The position numbers and the translations under genes were made by a program. From Hymenobacter guriensis (lineage in GTDB: Bacteria > Bacteroidota > Bacteroidia > Cytophagales > Hymenobacteraceae): DNA of 64,000 bases. Below are positions 17,322 through 24,624 of the stretch, piece after piece. Each line of letters begins with the position of its first letter. Within the stretch, counting starts at the first letter, position 1. The stretch spans positions 1 through 64,000 of the forward strand of contig NZ_JADWYK010000010.1 in assembly GCF_015773195.1 (NCBI RefSeq), read 5' to 3'. The notes beneath the pieces were generated by a model. The model ran no database searches. It was not told the origin of the DNA and saw only the letters and a list, made by a program, of their open reading frames with translations.

Positions 17322-17700
17322 CTAATTTGTCGCTCGGCTTTCGCTGGCATCGATCGTCACCACACCCGCCGTCGTCAACCCGAGCAGCCGGTTAGGGCCG
17401 TCGAAGTTCAGTTCCTGGGTGGAAGCATTGGTGCCAAGACCCACGTTGCAGCCCGGCAGGTTGAAGGTGTTGCCTGGCTGCGCAATAACGGTGGCCTGGG
17501 TGAGGGTGCCACCCATGGCAATATGGTTGCCGGTTTTGAGCCGTGGCATCGGGCACGCGTGGCACCAGGGCGCCCATGCTGCTACGCACGATGTCCAGGG
17601 CCATTGACACATCGAGGGAGGTATCTTCCGAGTAAACATCGCTGAAGCCCTTGGCCGAGGCAAAGTCTGCTGCGTAAGCCACCGCCGTTACCGAGCAGCT
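17322..17700 (-). pseudogene. frameshifted gene remnant
   Basis: Two overlapping minus frames read as one interrupted protein. The upstream frame gives AVAYAADFASAKGFSDVYSE then DVSMALDIVRSSMGALVPRV. The sense then continues in another frame as RLKTGNHIAMGGTLTQATVI, QPGNTFNLPGCNVGLGTNA, LNFDGPNRLLGLTTAGVVTI. The switch lies near 17545-17560. Neither end has a proper start or a natural terminus. The family is not identified; the beta-rich composition suggests a structural or surface protein. Confidence 0.4.
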
Positions 17701-17883
17701 GCCGCACCTAGTACAGGCGTAGCTCGCGCAGCCGGAAGTAGAGCCTCTGCTCGATCAGGTCAAGCAGGCGAGCCAGCTCGGCTGGGCTAAACTGCCCGTT
17801 GGCCACCTGTGCCAGCCACAGCACTAACCGATCGCCCGTGTAGGCCAATGCTCAAAACCAGAAGTAAAGCGTCTAGATTTAGA

Positions 17884-17922
17884 AATATTCATGAATATAG
17901 TATAATTATACTCATGAATATT
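17884..17922. promoter_or_regulatory. nested AT-rich palindromes
   Basis: ATATTCATGAATAT (17885-17898) and AGTATAATTATACT (17899-17912) are each perfect 14-bp palindromes, back to back. In addition AATATTCATG (17884-17893) is mirrored by CATGAATATT (17913-17922). No gene starts within 180 nt. It could be an operator left from a lost gene or the binding site of a dimeric regulator of 18103. Apart from this, 17701-18066 holds nothing I can support. Confidence 0.4.
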
Positions 17923-18066
17923 GAATAGACCATTGTTTTTCAGCACAGTATCTCACGCAAATTCCGCCGGTACTGGTAGGGAGAGGAATTAAACCACTGT
18001 GGCAGTCGGGGAAAAAGGCGGGTCGCAGTCCAAAATAATCGCTGTTTGTAGTATCGAAATAAGCAG

Positions 18067-18088
18067 TTTTGCGTATAAAAAGCAACAA
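18067..18088 (+). promoter_or_regulatory. shared upstream element before the small zinc protein
   Basis: TTTTGCGTATAAAAAGCAAC is the third copy of the element found before 1068 and 1522, differing only in the AT core. It lies 14 nt before the ATG at 18103. Confidence 0.5.
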
Positions 18089-18102
18089 AAAACCCTATTT
18101 TC

Positions 18103-18333
18103 ATGTCACAGACAACAGCAGAGAAGGTGTACTTTATCTATGATGAAATAGATAACCCAGTTGTAGGAAGCTGTCCGGTTTGTGGGGGCGAAGCCTTTCT
18201 GGCGGAAGCCGCCCAGGCGGCCCAGGTCGTTGAAAGTCAAAGTGACGAGCCGCTGGATATTCCCGAGGGGTTGGCGTGGTGCCCCACGTGTGAAAAAGCC
18301 GTTGAGGCTGTTCCTGAGAACGAGGAAGACTAG
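18103..18333 (+). CDS. small CxxC zinc-ribbon-like protein, 76 aa
   Basis: Two CPxC pairs (SCPVCGG near residue 25 and WCPTCEK near 60) separated by an acidic, Ala-rich segment make a probable treble-clef or ribbon zinc site. The tail is acidic (VPENEED). There is no signal peptide. It is preceded by the conserved GCGTATAA.. element and is probably a small regulatory or scaffold protein. A loosely similar CPVCGE motif occurs in the unknown protein at 48189. Confidence 0.6.
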   Translation: MSQTTAEKVYFIYDEIDNPVVGSCPVCGGEAFLAEAAQAAQVVESQSDEPLDIPEGLAWCPTCEKAVEAVPENEED

Positions 18334-18485
18334 CCGGCCGGGAAGCGGGGCAGTAGGGGAGTAAAAGTTGATTTGCAGCAAATTGAGAGTGTTTTTTGTT
18401 GTCTTTTGGCAACGCTAAGGAGTGCCCAGCCGTTAAACTATTATACAACGCAAGCAACCTCCCTCACCTCTGAACGCCGCCGACC

Positions 18486-18926
18486 ATGTGCCCAGCCCCT
18501 ACTGCCGCCGCTACCACCGACCGCCCCAAGCGTACCCAAGGCCAGAATTGGATTACCCCCAAGAAGCGCCTAGCAATCTACCTCCGCGATGGGTTTTGCT
18601 GCGCCTACTGTGGCAAAGGCATTGAGGCGGGCGTAACGCTGACGCTCGACCACTTGAAGCCTTACAGCAAGGGTGGGGCTATTTCCGACCACAAAAACCT
18701 AATTACCGCTTGCCTGAGCTGCAACAGCGCCCGAGGTAACCGCAGCCTGAAAGCCTTTGTAGAGGTATCAGCCGCTTACCACCAGCGTGAGGCCCAGGAA
18801 GTACTGGCCTACATCCGCCGGCAGGTACGCCGGGTACTCAAAACGAAAGTAGCCGGGGTAATGCTGGCCCAGCGCGGAAGCTGCCGCAAGGTACTCGACC
18901 AGGTTCAGGAAGGGGGGCTAGGGTAG
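18486..18926 (+). CDS. HNH endonuclease, 146 aa
   Basis: A compact HNH nuclease: CAYCGKGI (first zinc pair), LTLDHLKPYSKGG (the DH core), NLITACLSCNSARGNRS (second zinc pair plus the N/H part). The C-terminal 55 residues are basic and helical (YIRRQVRRVLKTK) and probably bind DNA or a partner. Stand-alone HNH proteins of this size occur in mobile elements and in defence, so the role cannot be fixed. It is flanked by terminator-like hairpins on the 3' side. Confidence 0.85.
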   Translation: MCPAPTAAATTDRPKRTQGQNWITPKKRLAIYLRDGFCCAYCGKGIEAGVTLTLDHLKPYSKGGAISDHKNLITACLSCNSARGNRSLKAFVEVSAAYHQREAQEVLAYIRRQVRRVLKTKVAGVMLAQRGSCRKVLDQVQEGGLG

Positions 18927-18959
18927 GCAGGGCTACCCGGTGGGGCCGCCGAGGCGATT

Positions 18960-18992
18960 GGCCGGGGGCGGGCATCGAGCCCGCCCCCGGCC
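18960..18992. terminator. GC-rich hairpin after the HNH gene
   Basis: GGCCGGGGGCGGGC and GCCCGCCCCCGGCC form a perfect 14-bp stem with an ATCGA loop. It is followed by AAAAA, not a T-run, on the plus strand, so it would be a better terminator for minus-strand reading or a factor-dependent one. Confidence 0.5.
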
Positions 18993-19038
18993 AAAAAGGG
19001 CTAAACAGCAGGAGCGTACAGGTATTGTTGTCGCTTTG

Positions 19039-19075
19039 CCCTATGAACCGTTCAAAGGTGTGTCGGTTCATAGGG
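19039..19075. repeat. 12-bp perfect inverted repeat
   Basis: CCCTATGAACCG (19039-19050) and CGGTTCATAGGG (19064-19075) enclose 13 bases. There is no U-run. It lies between the HNH gene and the terminator at 19116; possibly an operator or an RNA stem. Confidence 0.45.
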
Positions 19076-19115
19076 TTGAGAGTATCTGACCCCATACCTA
19101 TTGCAGCAAGTACGG

Positions 19116-19142
19116 AACCCGGCCTTACCAGCCGGGTTTTTT
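19116..19142 (+). terminator. intrinsic terminator
   Basis: AACCCGGC, loop CTTACCA, GCCGGGTTTTTTG: a short GC stem with a six-T tract, the best rho-independent terminator for the plus-strand HNH transcript. Confidence 0.8.
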
Positions 19143-19167
19143 GTTGGGCAGTCGGGCGGGAAAGCAC

Positions 19168-19185
19168 GCAATTAAATTTAATTGC
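19168..19185. promoter_or_regulatory. 18-bp palindrome GCAATTA-N4-TAATTGC, copy 3
   Basis: GCAATTAAATTTAATTGC is a fully symmetric 18-mer. Its right half-site contains the TTG (19182-19184) that serves as the -33 element of the promoter at 19182-19212, so a bound protein here would block or modulate the DUF1573 gene. Confidence 0.55.
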
Positions 19186-19212
19186 AATATGGTCATGGAT
19201 TTATACCTTTGC
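19182..19212 (+). promoter_or_regulatory. Bacteroidota sigma-ABfr-type promoter
   Basis: TTG at 19182-19184 and TACCTTTGC (19204-19212), an exact fit to TAnnTTTG, are 19 bp apart, as usual for this phylum. The ATG at 19232 follows 20 nt later. Confidence 0.7.
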
Positions 19213-19231
19213 TTCGTTCAGATTTCGACCT

Positions 19232-19684
19232 ATGAAAACACTGCTTCTCATTCTCGCCGGCACCTTTGGTTTTCAGGCAGCTACACTAGTCGCCAGCAAA
19301 CCCCAGATACAGGACCCGCAATCGGGCTTGAATTACCCCCAGCCAGGCGCTTTCCTGAAGGTTTATCCTCAGGATAACCTCAGTTTTGGTACCCGGCCCA
19401 GTGGCGGCATAGTGGAGGCGAGTTTCACGCTGAAGAACATGGGCGCTGATCCCGTGATTATCCGGGACGTGCAAAGCAGCTGCGGCTGCACCGTTGCCCA
19501 GTTCAACCGTCAGCCTCTGAAAATGGGCAATAGCCGCACGCTGGTCGTTCGTTTCAATACCGATGGTCGTATTGGTCAGCAGAACACCAAGGTGGTTGTG
19601 CGGAGTAATTCTACCACCGGGCCCTTAGTGCTTTCATTTTCCGGAATCCTGGAAGAACCGGCCGCTAGTACTACCGGAAAATAA
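19232..19684 (+). CDS. DUF1573-domain secreted protein, 150 aa
   Basis: Signal peptide (KTLLLILAGTFGFQAATLVA), then a single DUF1573 Ig-like domain: KVYPQDNLSFGTRPSGGIVE, FTLKNMGADPVIIRDVQSS, the hallmark SSCGCTVA and LVVRFNTDGRIGQQNTKVVV. These proteins are common in Bacteroidota periplasm or cell surface; the CGC pair may bind metal or form a disulfide. No Cys directly follows the signal sequence, so it is probably not a lipoprotein. The ATG at 19232 is preferred over the longer open frame because it begins the signal peptide and lies just behind the promoter. Confidence 0.85.
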   Translation: MKTLLLILAGTFGFQAATLVASKPQIQDPQSGLNYPQPGAFLKVYPQDNLSFGTRPSGGIVEASFTLKNMGADPVIIRDVQSSCGCTVAQFNRQPLKMGNSRTLVVRFNTDGRIGQQNTKVVVRSNSTTGPLVLSFSGILEEPAASTTGK

Positions 19685-19725
19685 GCGATCCTGCGCAAGC
19701 ATCCGAGTAGATAGGATTAATGGGA

Positions 19726-19754
19726 AACCTCACAATTTATTTGTGAGGTTTTTT
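19726..19754 (+). terminator. intrinsic terminator after the DUF1573 gene
   Basis: AACCTCACAA, loop TTTAT, TTGTGAGGTT followed by TTTT. Confidence 0.85.
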
Positions 19755-19825
19755 CATGCTCACAGGGCAACGGTGTAGTTGGCTTTATAAATATGATAAA
19801 TGCGATTAGGGTAAAATAAAGGGGT

Positions 19826-19850
19826 TTTTTGTTGCTAAATATCAACAAAA
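19826..19850. promoter_or_regulatory. operator-like inverted repeat TTTTGTTG / CAACAAAA
   Basis: TTTTTGTTG and CAACAAAAA enclose CTAAATAT. The left arm plus spacer (GTTGCTAAATAT) is close to the complement of the WTAGCAAC element that precedes 1068, 1522 and 18103, so it may be a site for the same regulator. It is 57 nt upstream of the ATG at 19907. Confidence 0.4.
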
Positions 19851-19906
19851 ATAGCTGTTTGAACGTACACGCTATATACAGCGCAAACCTCCAGCCCGTT
19901 AATTTC

Positions 19907-20248
19907 ATGCTTCAAGTTACCTCACTTCCGCCCGTTGCTCAGCAACTCGAAACGAACGCATATGCTTTTGGCCGTGAGGCCCAGCAGCGCGGGATGCAGG
20001 AAGTCCCCGCCCAGGATGCCAACCTTTGGCCCTTGATGAAAGGCTTGGTCGTGGGTCAGGGCCTGCCCCTGATGCAGGCGTGGCTGAAAGGCTACCGTGA
20101 CCAACAGGACGAGCAGCAAATCCGCGAGTTTGCCTGCCAGTTGAAGCGAGAAACGGAAGTGGAGCAGCTGCTTCAGTCGGGCCTGAAAGATGCAGCGCGC
20201 AAGGCGCTGTGGTGGCAGTTATTTGACCAGCTTCCGGACGCGCACTAG
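19907..20248 (+). CDS. hypothetical protein, 113 aa
   Basis: A soluble, strongly helical protein rich in Gln and Leu (AFGREAQQRGMQEVPAQD, GLPLMQAWLKGYRDQQDEQQ). No known family. I chose the ATG at 19907 (MLQVTSLPPVAQQ), 26 codons inside the open frame, because the upstream part is AT-rich non-coding sequence with the inverted repeat at 19826. The region 20249-20338 that follows holds nothing recognisable before the Tn3 remnant. Confidence 0.55.
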   Translation: MLQVTSLPPVAQQLETNAYAFGREAQQRGMQEVPAQDANLWPLMKGLVVGQGLPLMQAWLKGYRDQQDEQQIREFACQLKRETEVEQLLQSGLKDAARKALWWQLFDQLPDAH

Positions 20249-20338
20249 GCCATCAATGGGCCGTTGTCTTGCTTACACATCACTACATCGTCGAACATGA
20301 AACTCTCCTTTAATCCCGATACGCTGTTGCCCAACACC

Positions 20339-20376
20339 GGGGGCGCACAATAGTAGGAACGGAAAACAACGTTAGG
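20339..20376 (+). repeat. 38-bp Tn3-type terminal inverted repeat (single, orphan)
   Basis: Begins GGGGGCGCAC and ends GGAACGGAAAACAACGTTAG, close to the canonical Tn3 end (GGGG ... GGAACGAAAAC..ACGTTAAG). It contains the stop codon of the adjacent tnpA remnant, as is usual in this family. Confidence 0.75.
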
Positions 20377-20791
20377 GAGATTCAACCAGCTGCTCCGGCC
20401 AGTTGGCCAGGTCACGGAGCGGCCGCAGTTCACCGGCCGCCATGCGTTCGGGCAGGGTAAAATCGTAGCGGCCCAGCATGTTGACGTGCTCGTGCAGCAA
20501 GGGCGAGAGCCGGGCTATATCAGCAGGCTCCGGGGCTCCTTCAGTGGCTTGGTGCTCTTGCAGGGCTTGTTGCAGGCACCGGGTGTTCCACAGCACCACC
20601 ACGTTGACGACCGGACCCAGGGCGCCCAGTTGGTCCTTCATGCCCTCACGGTAACGCTGGTGCAGTTCGCCTTTCTTGCCGTGGAACACCGCCCGGGCTA
20701 CGGCGTGCCGCCCCTCGCCCCGATTGAGTTGGACCAGAATGCGCCGGCGGTAGGCCTCGTCCTGCACGTAGGCCGACAAATACAGCGTTCG
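20372..20791 (-). pseudogene. Tn3-family transposase, C-terminal remnant
   Basis: About 140 residues align with the end of Tn3 transposases: YLSAYVQDEAYRRRILVQLN, then RGEGRHAVARAVFHGKKGEL, QLGALGPVVNVVVLWNTRCL, and LSPLLHEHVNMLGRYDFTLP. The catalytic core and N-terminus are missing. The stop lies within the 38-bp inverted repeat at 20339-20376, so this is the decayed right end of a Tn3-family transposon distinct from the one at 28998-34327. Upstream of residue 1 the frame is open but unrelated. Confidence 0.85.
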
Positions 20792-20868
20792 ACGAACGGC
20801 GCCACTCTGCCCTGGCTTACCACTTACCCAACTGCTTCGAAACCCAGCTACAAACAACGTCCCAGATG

Positions 20869-20920
20869 TGTCCGGCTTAGCTAGACCACCTCAGCCCGGG
20901 GTGGTCCGGCTAAGCTGGAC
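20869..20920. repeat. imperfect inverted repeat around GGCTTAGCT
   Basis: GTCCGGCTTAGCTAGACCAC (20870-20889) is mirrored by GTGGTCCGGCTAAGCTGGAC (20901-20920) with three mismatches. It lies at the broken edge of the Tn3 remnant and could be a recombination or terminator structure. Confidence 0.45.
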
Positions 20921-21059
20921 TACCCCGGGCTTTACTGGCTGAATCGACAACATCAACCATACCAACGGGAGGAACTGTTCATCCGCCAAAAAAAAGTCAA
21001 CCTTCTGCCCAATGATGCCGTTGCTGTGAGGGGTAAGTCAACCTTTCAAGCTCAATCTC

Positions 21060-22217
21060 ATGAAAGCACTTGTTTATTACGGCCCCTTGGACGTGCGCGT
21101 GTCCGAAATGCCCGACCCTAAAATTGAGCAACCCACTGACGTGCTGGTTCAGATAACCACCACCAACATTTGTGGCTCCGACCTGCATATGTACGATGGC
21201 CGCACCAACATCGAAGCCGGCCGGATTTTTGGCCACGAGAACCTGGGCCGGGTTGTTGAGGTCGGTAAGGCGGTGATGAAGGTCAAAGTGGGTGACATGG
21301 TGTGCATGCCGTTTAATATCGGTTGTGGCCACTGTAAAAATTGTGAGCGCAAACTCACTGCGTTTTGTCTGACGATGAACCCCGGTTTTGCCGGGGCAGC
21401 CTATGGCTTCGCCGGCATGGGACCGTATGAGGGCGGGCAGGCTGAATACTTGCGCGTGCCATACGGAGATTTCAACTGCCTGATATTGCCCGAGGATGCC
21501 AGCGAGAAGGAAAACGACTACGCTATGCTTTCCGACATCTTCCCGACGGGCTACCACGCCACGGAACTGGCGGGGGTAAAACCGGGCGAATCGGTGGTCA
21601 TTTACGGCGCCGGGCCGGTTGGGCTCATGGCCACGCTGTCGGCCCGCATAAGAGGGGCCGACAAAATCATGGTGGTGGACAGCCACCCCGACCGGTTGCG
21701 GCTGGCGGAGGAATTGGGGGGCATCCCCATCGACATGTCGAAAGGCTCGGCCGTGGACCAGGTGCTGGACTTGACGGACGGGCAGGGGGCCGACCGGGGC
21801 TGCGAATGCGTGGGCTACCAGTGCTGCAACAAACACGGCCAGGAACAGGCGAACGTCACGATGAACGAACTGGTCCAGGCGGTGAAGGCGACCGGCTCTA
21901 TTGGCGTGGTGGGCGTTTTTGTGCAGGAAGACCCGAAGTCCAAAGAGGCACTGCAGAAAAAAGGCCACATGGACTTCGACTTTGGCAGCTTCTGGATGAA
22001 GGGGCAAAGCATCGCCACGGGCCAAGCCAACGTCAAATCGTACAACCGGGAGCTTTGTGCGCTGATATCTTCCGGTAAAGCGAAGCCGTCCGCCATCGTC
22101 TCCCACGAGCTTTCCCTGGACGAGGCCCCCGATGCCTACAAGCACTTTAACGCCCGTGACAAGGGCTGGACGAAGGTGGTGCTGAAACCCGGCAAAACGA
22201 GCAGCGGCAAGAAATAA
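21060..22217 (+). CDS. zinc-dependent, glutathione-independent formaldehyde dehydrogenase-like ADH, 385 aa
   Basis: A medium-chain dehydrogenase. CGSD (Cys38) and GHE (about 58-60) are catalytic zinc ligands; CGHCKNCERKLTAFC at about 93-108 is the four-Cys structural zinc lobe; GAGPVG (about 184) is the NAD-binding glycine motif. The long insert with GYQCCNKHGQEQAN and the C-terminal IVSHELSLDEAPDAYKHFNA are typical of the PFDH/FdhA-like subgroup, which oxidises formaldehyde or other aldehydes and alcohols with NAD. It stands alone but precedes a PaoABC-type aldehyde oxidoreductase, so an aldehyde-detoxifying role is plausible; true substrate unknown. Confidence 0.88.
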   Translation: MKALVYYGPLDVRVSEMPDPKIEQPTDVLVQITTTNICGSDLHMYDGRTNIEAGRIFGHENLGRVVEVGKAVMKVKVGDMVCMPFNIGCGHCKNCERKLTAFCLTMNPGFAGAAYGFAGMGPYEGGQAEYLRVPYGDFNCLILPEDASEKENDYAMLSDIFPTGYHATELAGVKPGESVVIYGAGPVGLMATLSARIRGADKIMVVDSHPDRLRLAEELGGIPIDMSKGSAVDQVLDLTDGQGADRGCECVGYQCCNKHGQEQANVTMNELVQAVKATGSIGVVGVFVQEDPKSKEALQKKGHMDFDFGSFWMKGQSIATGQANVKSYNRELCALISSGKAKPSAIVSHELSLDEAPDAYKHFNARDKGWTKVVLKPGKTSSGKK

Positions 22218-22259
22218 GCGGCAAGCCCGGAAACCGGAGCCGGGCGCGGTTTTGAAACG

Positions 22260-22294
22260 ACGGACCGTAGCAGGCGCATCCTGTTGCGGTCCGT
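22260..22294 (+). terminator. terminator-like hairpin after the dehydrogenase gene
   Basis: ACGGACCG ... CGGTCCGT with inner CAGG/CCTG, followed by TGTTTC. A smaller GC stem (GCCCGG/CCGGGC) precedes it at 22224-22246. Confidence 0.55.
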
Positions 22295-22899
22295 TGTTTC
22301 AGTGGTAGCTTGAACCAACCCAAACGGGTGGACGCGCCGTGCTGACGCCACCTTGCTCACGGCGTCCGCCACAACGTCGTCGTTCACGCCCACCGCAAAC
22401 CAGCCGCTTGCAAGCCGGCCTTCTGATAGGGGGCGCTTAAGCAGGAACAGAAATTCCCGCTAATGCGGACAGCGGGCTACTCAACTAGCGGCTACAGGTT
22501 ACTTTTGAGGCATTGATGGGCGTCGGGAAATGGGCCCACCGCCGGCTCCTTTTTGTACCAGCGCCGGCGAAACCAGAAGGCAATATTCACCAGGACAAGT
22601 AGCGCTGGTACTACGCGGTAGCCCGCGCCTTGATTCGCTGTCCGTTTCGACGACCACCTGCCGCGTTCTGCCACTAGCGAATCAGCTTGGGGGATGTTCG
22701 GAAATTAGAAAACGGAAAATATTCTTTCTGGGCCCGCACGGGTCCTCCCCGTCAGCAGGGCAGTTGATAAGCAACTTAAAACAGCGGTTTCTGAATTTAC
22801 GCCATGCCCAACAAGCTGCGTGTTAATAAGTACATTTCCGAACGCACTCTTAGTGTTGCGTTCCTTGCCTACCCTCACTCTCTTACCCCTACTTTCCCG
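22295..22899. other. intergenic, no supported gene
   Basis: About 600 bp between the dehydrogenase gene and the molybdenum hydroxylase operon. Short open frames on both strands lack any family signature. The last 100 nt are AT-richer and must carry the operon promoter, but I see no clear TAnnTTTG box. Confidence 0.5.
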
Positions 22900-23460
22900 A
22901 TGAATACAACCCCTGTCCTCCAAAAACCGCTTGATAGCTCGCCCGCGGCCATCGTGCCCGCCCAAGCCGTGACGCTGCACGTGAACGGCGAAGACCACAC
23001 CCTCCAGTTGGCGCCCTGGACCTCCCTGCTCGACGCGCTGCGCGAGTACCTGGACCTGACTGGCACCAAGAAAGGCTGCGACCACGGCCAGTGCGGCGCC
23101 TGCACGGTGCTCGTGAACGGCAAGCGCATCAACTCGTGCCTGGCACTGGCTACCGTGTACCAGGGCAGCGACATTCAGACTATCGAGGGGCTGGGTACCG
23201 AGGAGGAACTGAACCCGTTGCAGCAGGCCTTCATTGACCACGATGCCTTCCAGTGCGGCTACTGCACCCCCGGCCAGATTTGCTCGGCCCAGGGGTTGAT
23301 TAACGAGGGCCGCGCCAAGACCGTGGACGAAGTACGCGAGTTGATGAGCGGCAACCTCTGCCGCTGCGGCGCCTACACCAACATCCTATCGGCCGTGATG
23401 GAGGTTATTGACCGTCAGGCGGTAGTAAATAATGGCACGCTGACTACTATTCCCGCCTAA
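22900..23460 (+). CDS. aldehyde oxidoreductase 2[2Fe-2S] subunit (PaoA/YagT-like), 186 aa
   Basis: Electron-transfer subunit of a molybdenum hydroxylase. The plant-type ferredoxin domain has CDHGQCGACTVLVNGKRINS (with the fourth Cys just after) and the helical domain has CGYCTPGQ and GNLCRCGAY, giving both [2Fe-2S] clusters. The ATG at 22900 (MNTTPVLQKP) is preferred; a longer frame starts at 22804. There is no twin-arginine signal, unlike E. coli PaoA, so the complex is probably cytoplasmic. It is followed after 19 nt by the FAD subunit gene. Confidence 0.9.
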   Translation: MNTTPVLQKPLDSSPAAIVPAQAVTLHVNGEDHTLQLAPWTSLLDALREYLDLTGTKKGCDHGQCGACTVLVNGKRINSCLALATVYQGSDIQTIEGLGTEEELNPLQQAFIDHDAFQCGYCTPGQICSAQGLINEGRAKTVDEVRELMSGNLCRCGAYTNILSAVMEVIDRQAVVNNGTLTTIPA

Positions 23461-23479
23461 TTTTCTTCTGCCCCAGCAT

Positions 23480-24505
23480 ATGAACAGTTTTACCCTCACC
23501 CAAGCCACGGCCATTGACGAGGCCCTGCGCGACAAGGCCAGCCACGACAACTCGGCCTACCTGGGCGGCGGCACCAACCTCATCGACTTGATGAAGGAAA
23601 ACGTGGCCCGCCCTACCCACCTCACCAGCCTGCACAAGCTGCCGCTAAGCCAGATTGAGCGGGCGCCCGATGGCGGCCTGCGCCTGGGCGCGCTGGCCAC
23701 CAACGCCGAAACGGCCTACCACCCCGAAGTGGAAAAGCACTACCCGCTGCTGAGCCAAACCATCCTGGCCGGGGCCACGCCGCAGCTGCGCAACATGGCC
23801 ACCGACGGCGGCAACCTCATGCAACGCACCCGCTGCTACTACTTCTACGACCTGGCCACGCCCTGCAACAAGCGCGAACCCGGCACAGGCTGCTCCGCCA
23901 TCGGCGGCTATAACCGCATTCACGCTATTCTGGGGGCCAGTGAGCAGTGTATCGCGACCCATCCTTCCGACATGTGCGTGGCCCTGGCCGCCCTCGAAGC
24001 CGTGGTGCAGGTGAGTGGCCCGGACGGCGAGCGCCGCATCAAGTTTGAGGATTTTCACCGCCTGCCCGGCGAGAGGCCGGAACTGGACAACACGCTGCAA
24101 CCCGGCGAGTTGATAACGGCCGTGGACCTGCCCGAAAAAGGGTTTGCCAAGCACTTTACGTATCTCAAGCTGCGCGACCGCACGAGCTACGCCTTCGCCG
24201 CGGTGTCGGTAGCCGCGGCGCTGGAGTTGGACGGCAACACCATCCGGGAGGCGCGGCTGGCGCTGGGCGGTGTGGCCCACAAGCCCTGGCGTAGCAAAGA
24301 AGCCGAAGCACTGCTGGTAGGGCGGCCCGCTACGGTTGAAACCTTTCGCCAAGCAGCCGACCAGGTTGTGAAAGGAGCCGTGGGCCAAGGCTCCAACGAC
24401 TTCAAGATTGAGTTGGCCCGGCGCGCCGTGGTGCGGGCCCTCAAGCAGGCGACCGAGATGAACTACGAGCTGGACGAAAACGCCTTCCTCAATTCCAATC
24501 CGTAG
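23480..24505 (+). CDS. aldehyde oxidoreductase FAD subunit (PaoB/YagS-like), 341 aa
   Basis: FAD_binding_5/CO_deh_flav_C architecture: YLGGGTNLIDLMKENV binds FAD, ATDGGNLMQRTRCYYFYD then CNKREPGTGCSAIGGYNR form the extra cysteine-rich insert that in E. coli PaoB holds a [4Fe-4S] cluster, and CIATHPSDMCVALAALEA follows. These Cys residues distinguish the Pao/Yag type from ordinary xanthine dehydrogenase subunits. It is 19 nt downstream of the small subunit and in the same operon as the molybdenum subunit. Confidence 0.9.
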   Translation: MNSFTLTQATAIDEALRDKASHDNSAYLGGGTNLIDLMKENVARPTHLTSLHKLPLSQIERAPDGGLRLGALATNAETAYHPEVEKHYPLLSQTILAGATPQLRNMATDGGNLMQRTRCYYFYDLATPCNKREPGTGCSAIGGYNRIHAILGASEQCIATHPSDMCVALAALEAVVQVSGPDGERRIKFEDFHRLPGERPELDNTLQPGELITAVDLPEKGFAKHFTYLKLRDRTSYAFAAVSVAAALELDGNTIREARLALGGVAHKPWRSKEAEALLVGRPATVETFRQAADQVVKGAVGQGSNDFKIELARRAVVRALKQATEMNYELDENAFLNSNP

Positions 24506-24624
24506 GGGCGGCCTTGCCCCCGCCCGGCCGCCCGCGCTGGCCGCAGCCGTTGACCGGCACCCTTCACGCAGCCTTGTTCATACCACGGCGGGGGCCAGCC
24601 CCGTCCCTATCCCCCCTTACTACC

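Noticed and set aside
20997..22145. 382-aa minus open frame opposite the dehydrogenase gene, and similar frames at 23645-24388, 25210-26466 and 32785-33837
   Set aside because: Antisense to well-supported enzymes; composition typical of reversed high-GC coding sequence.
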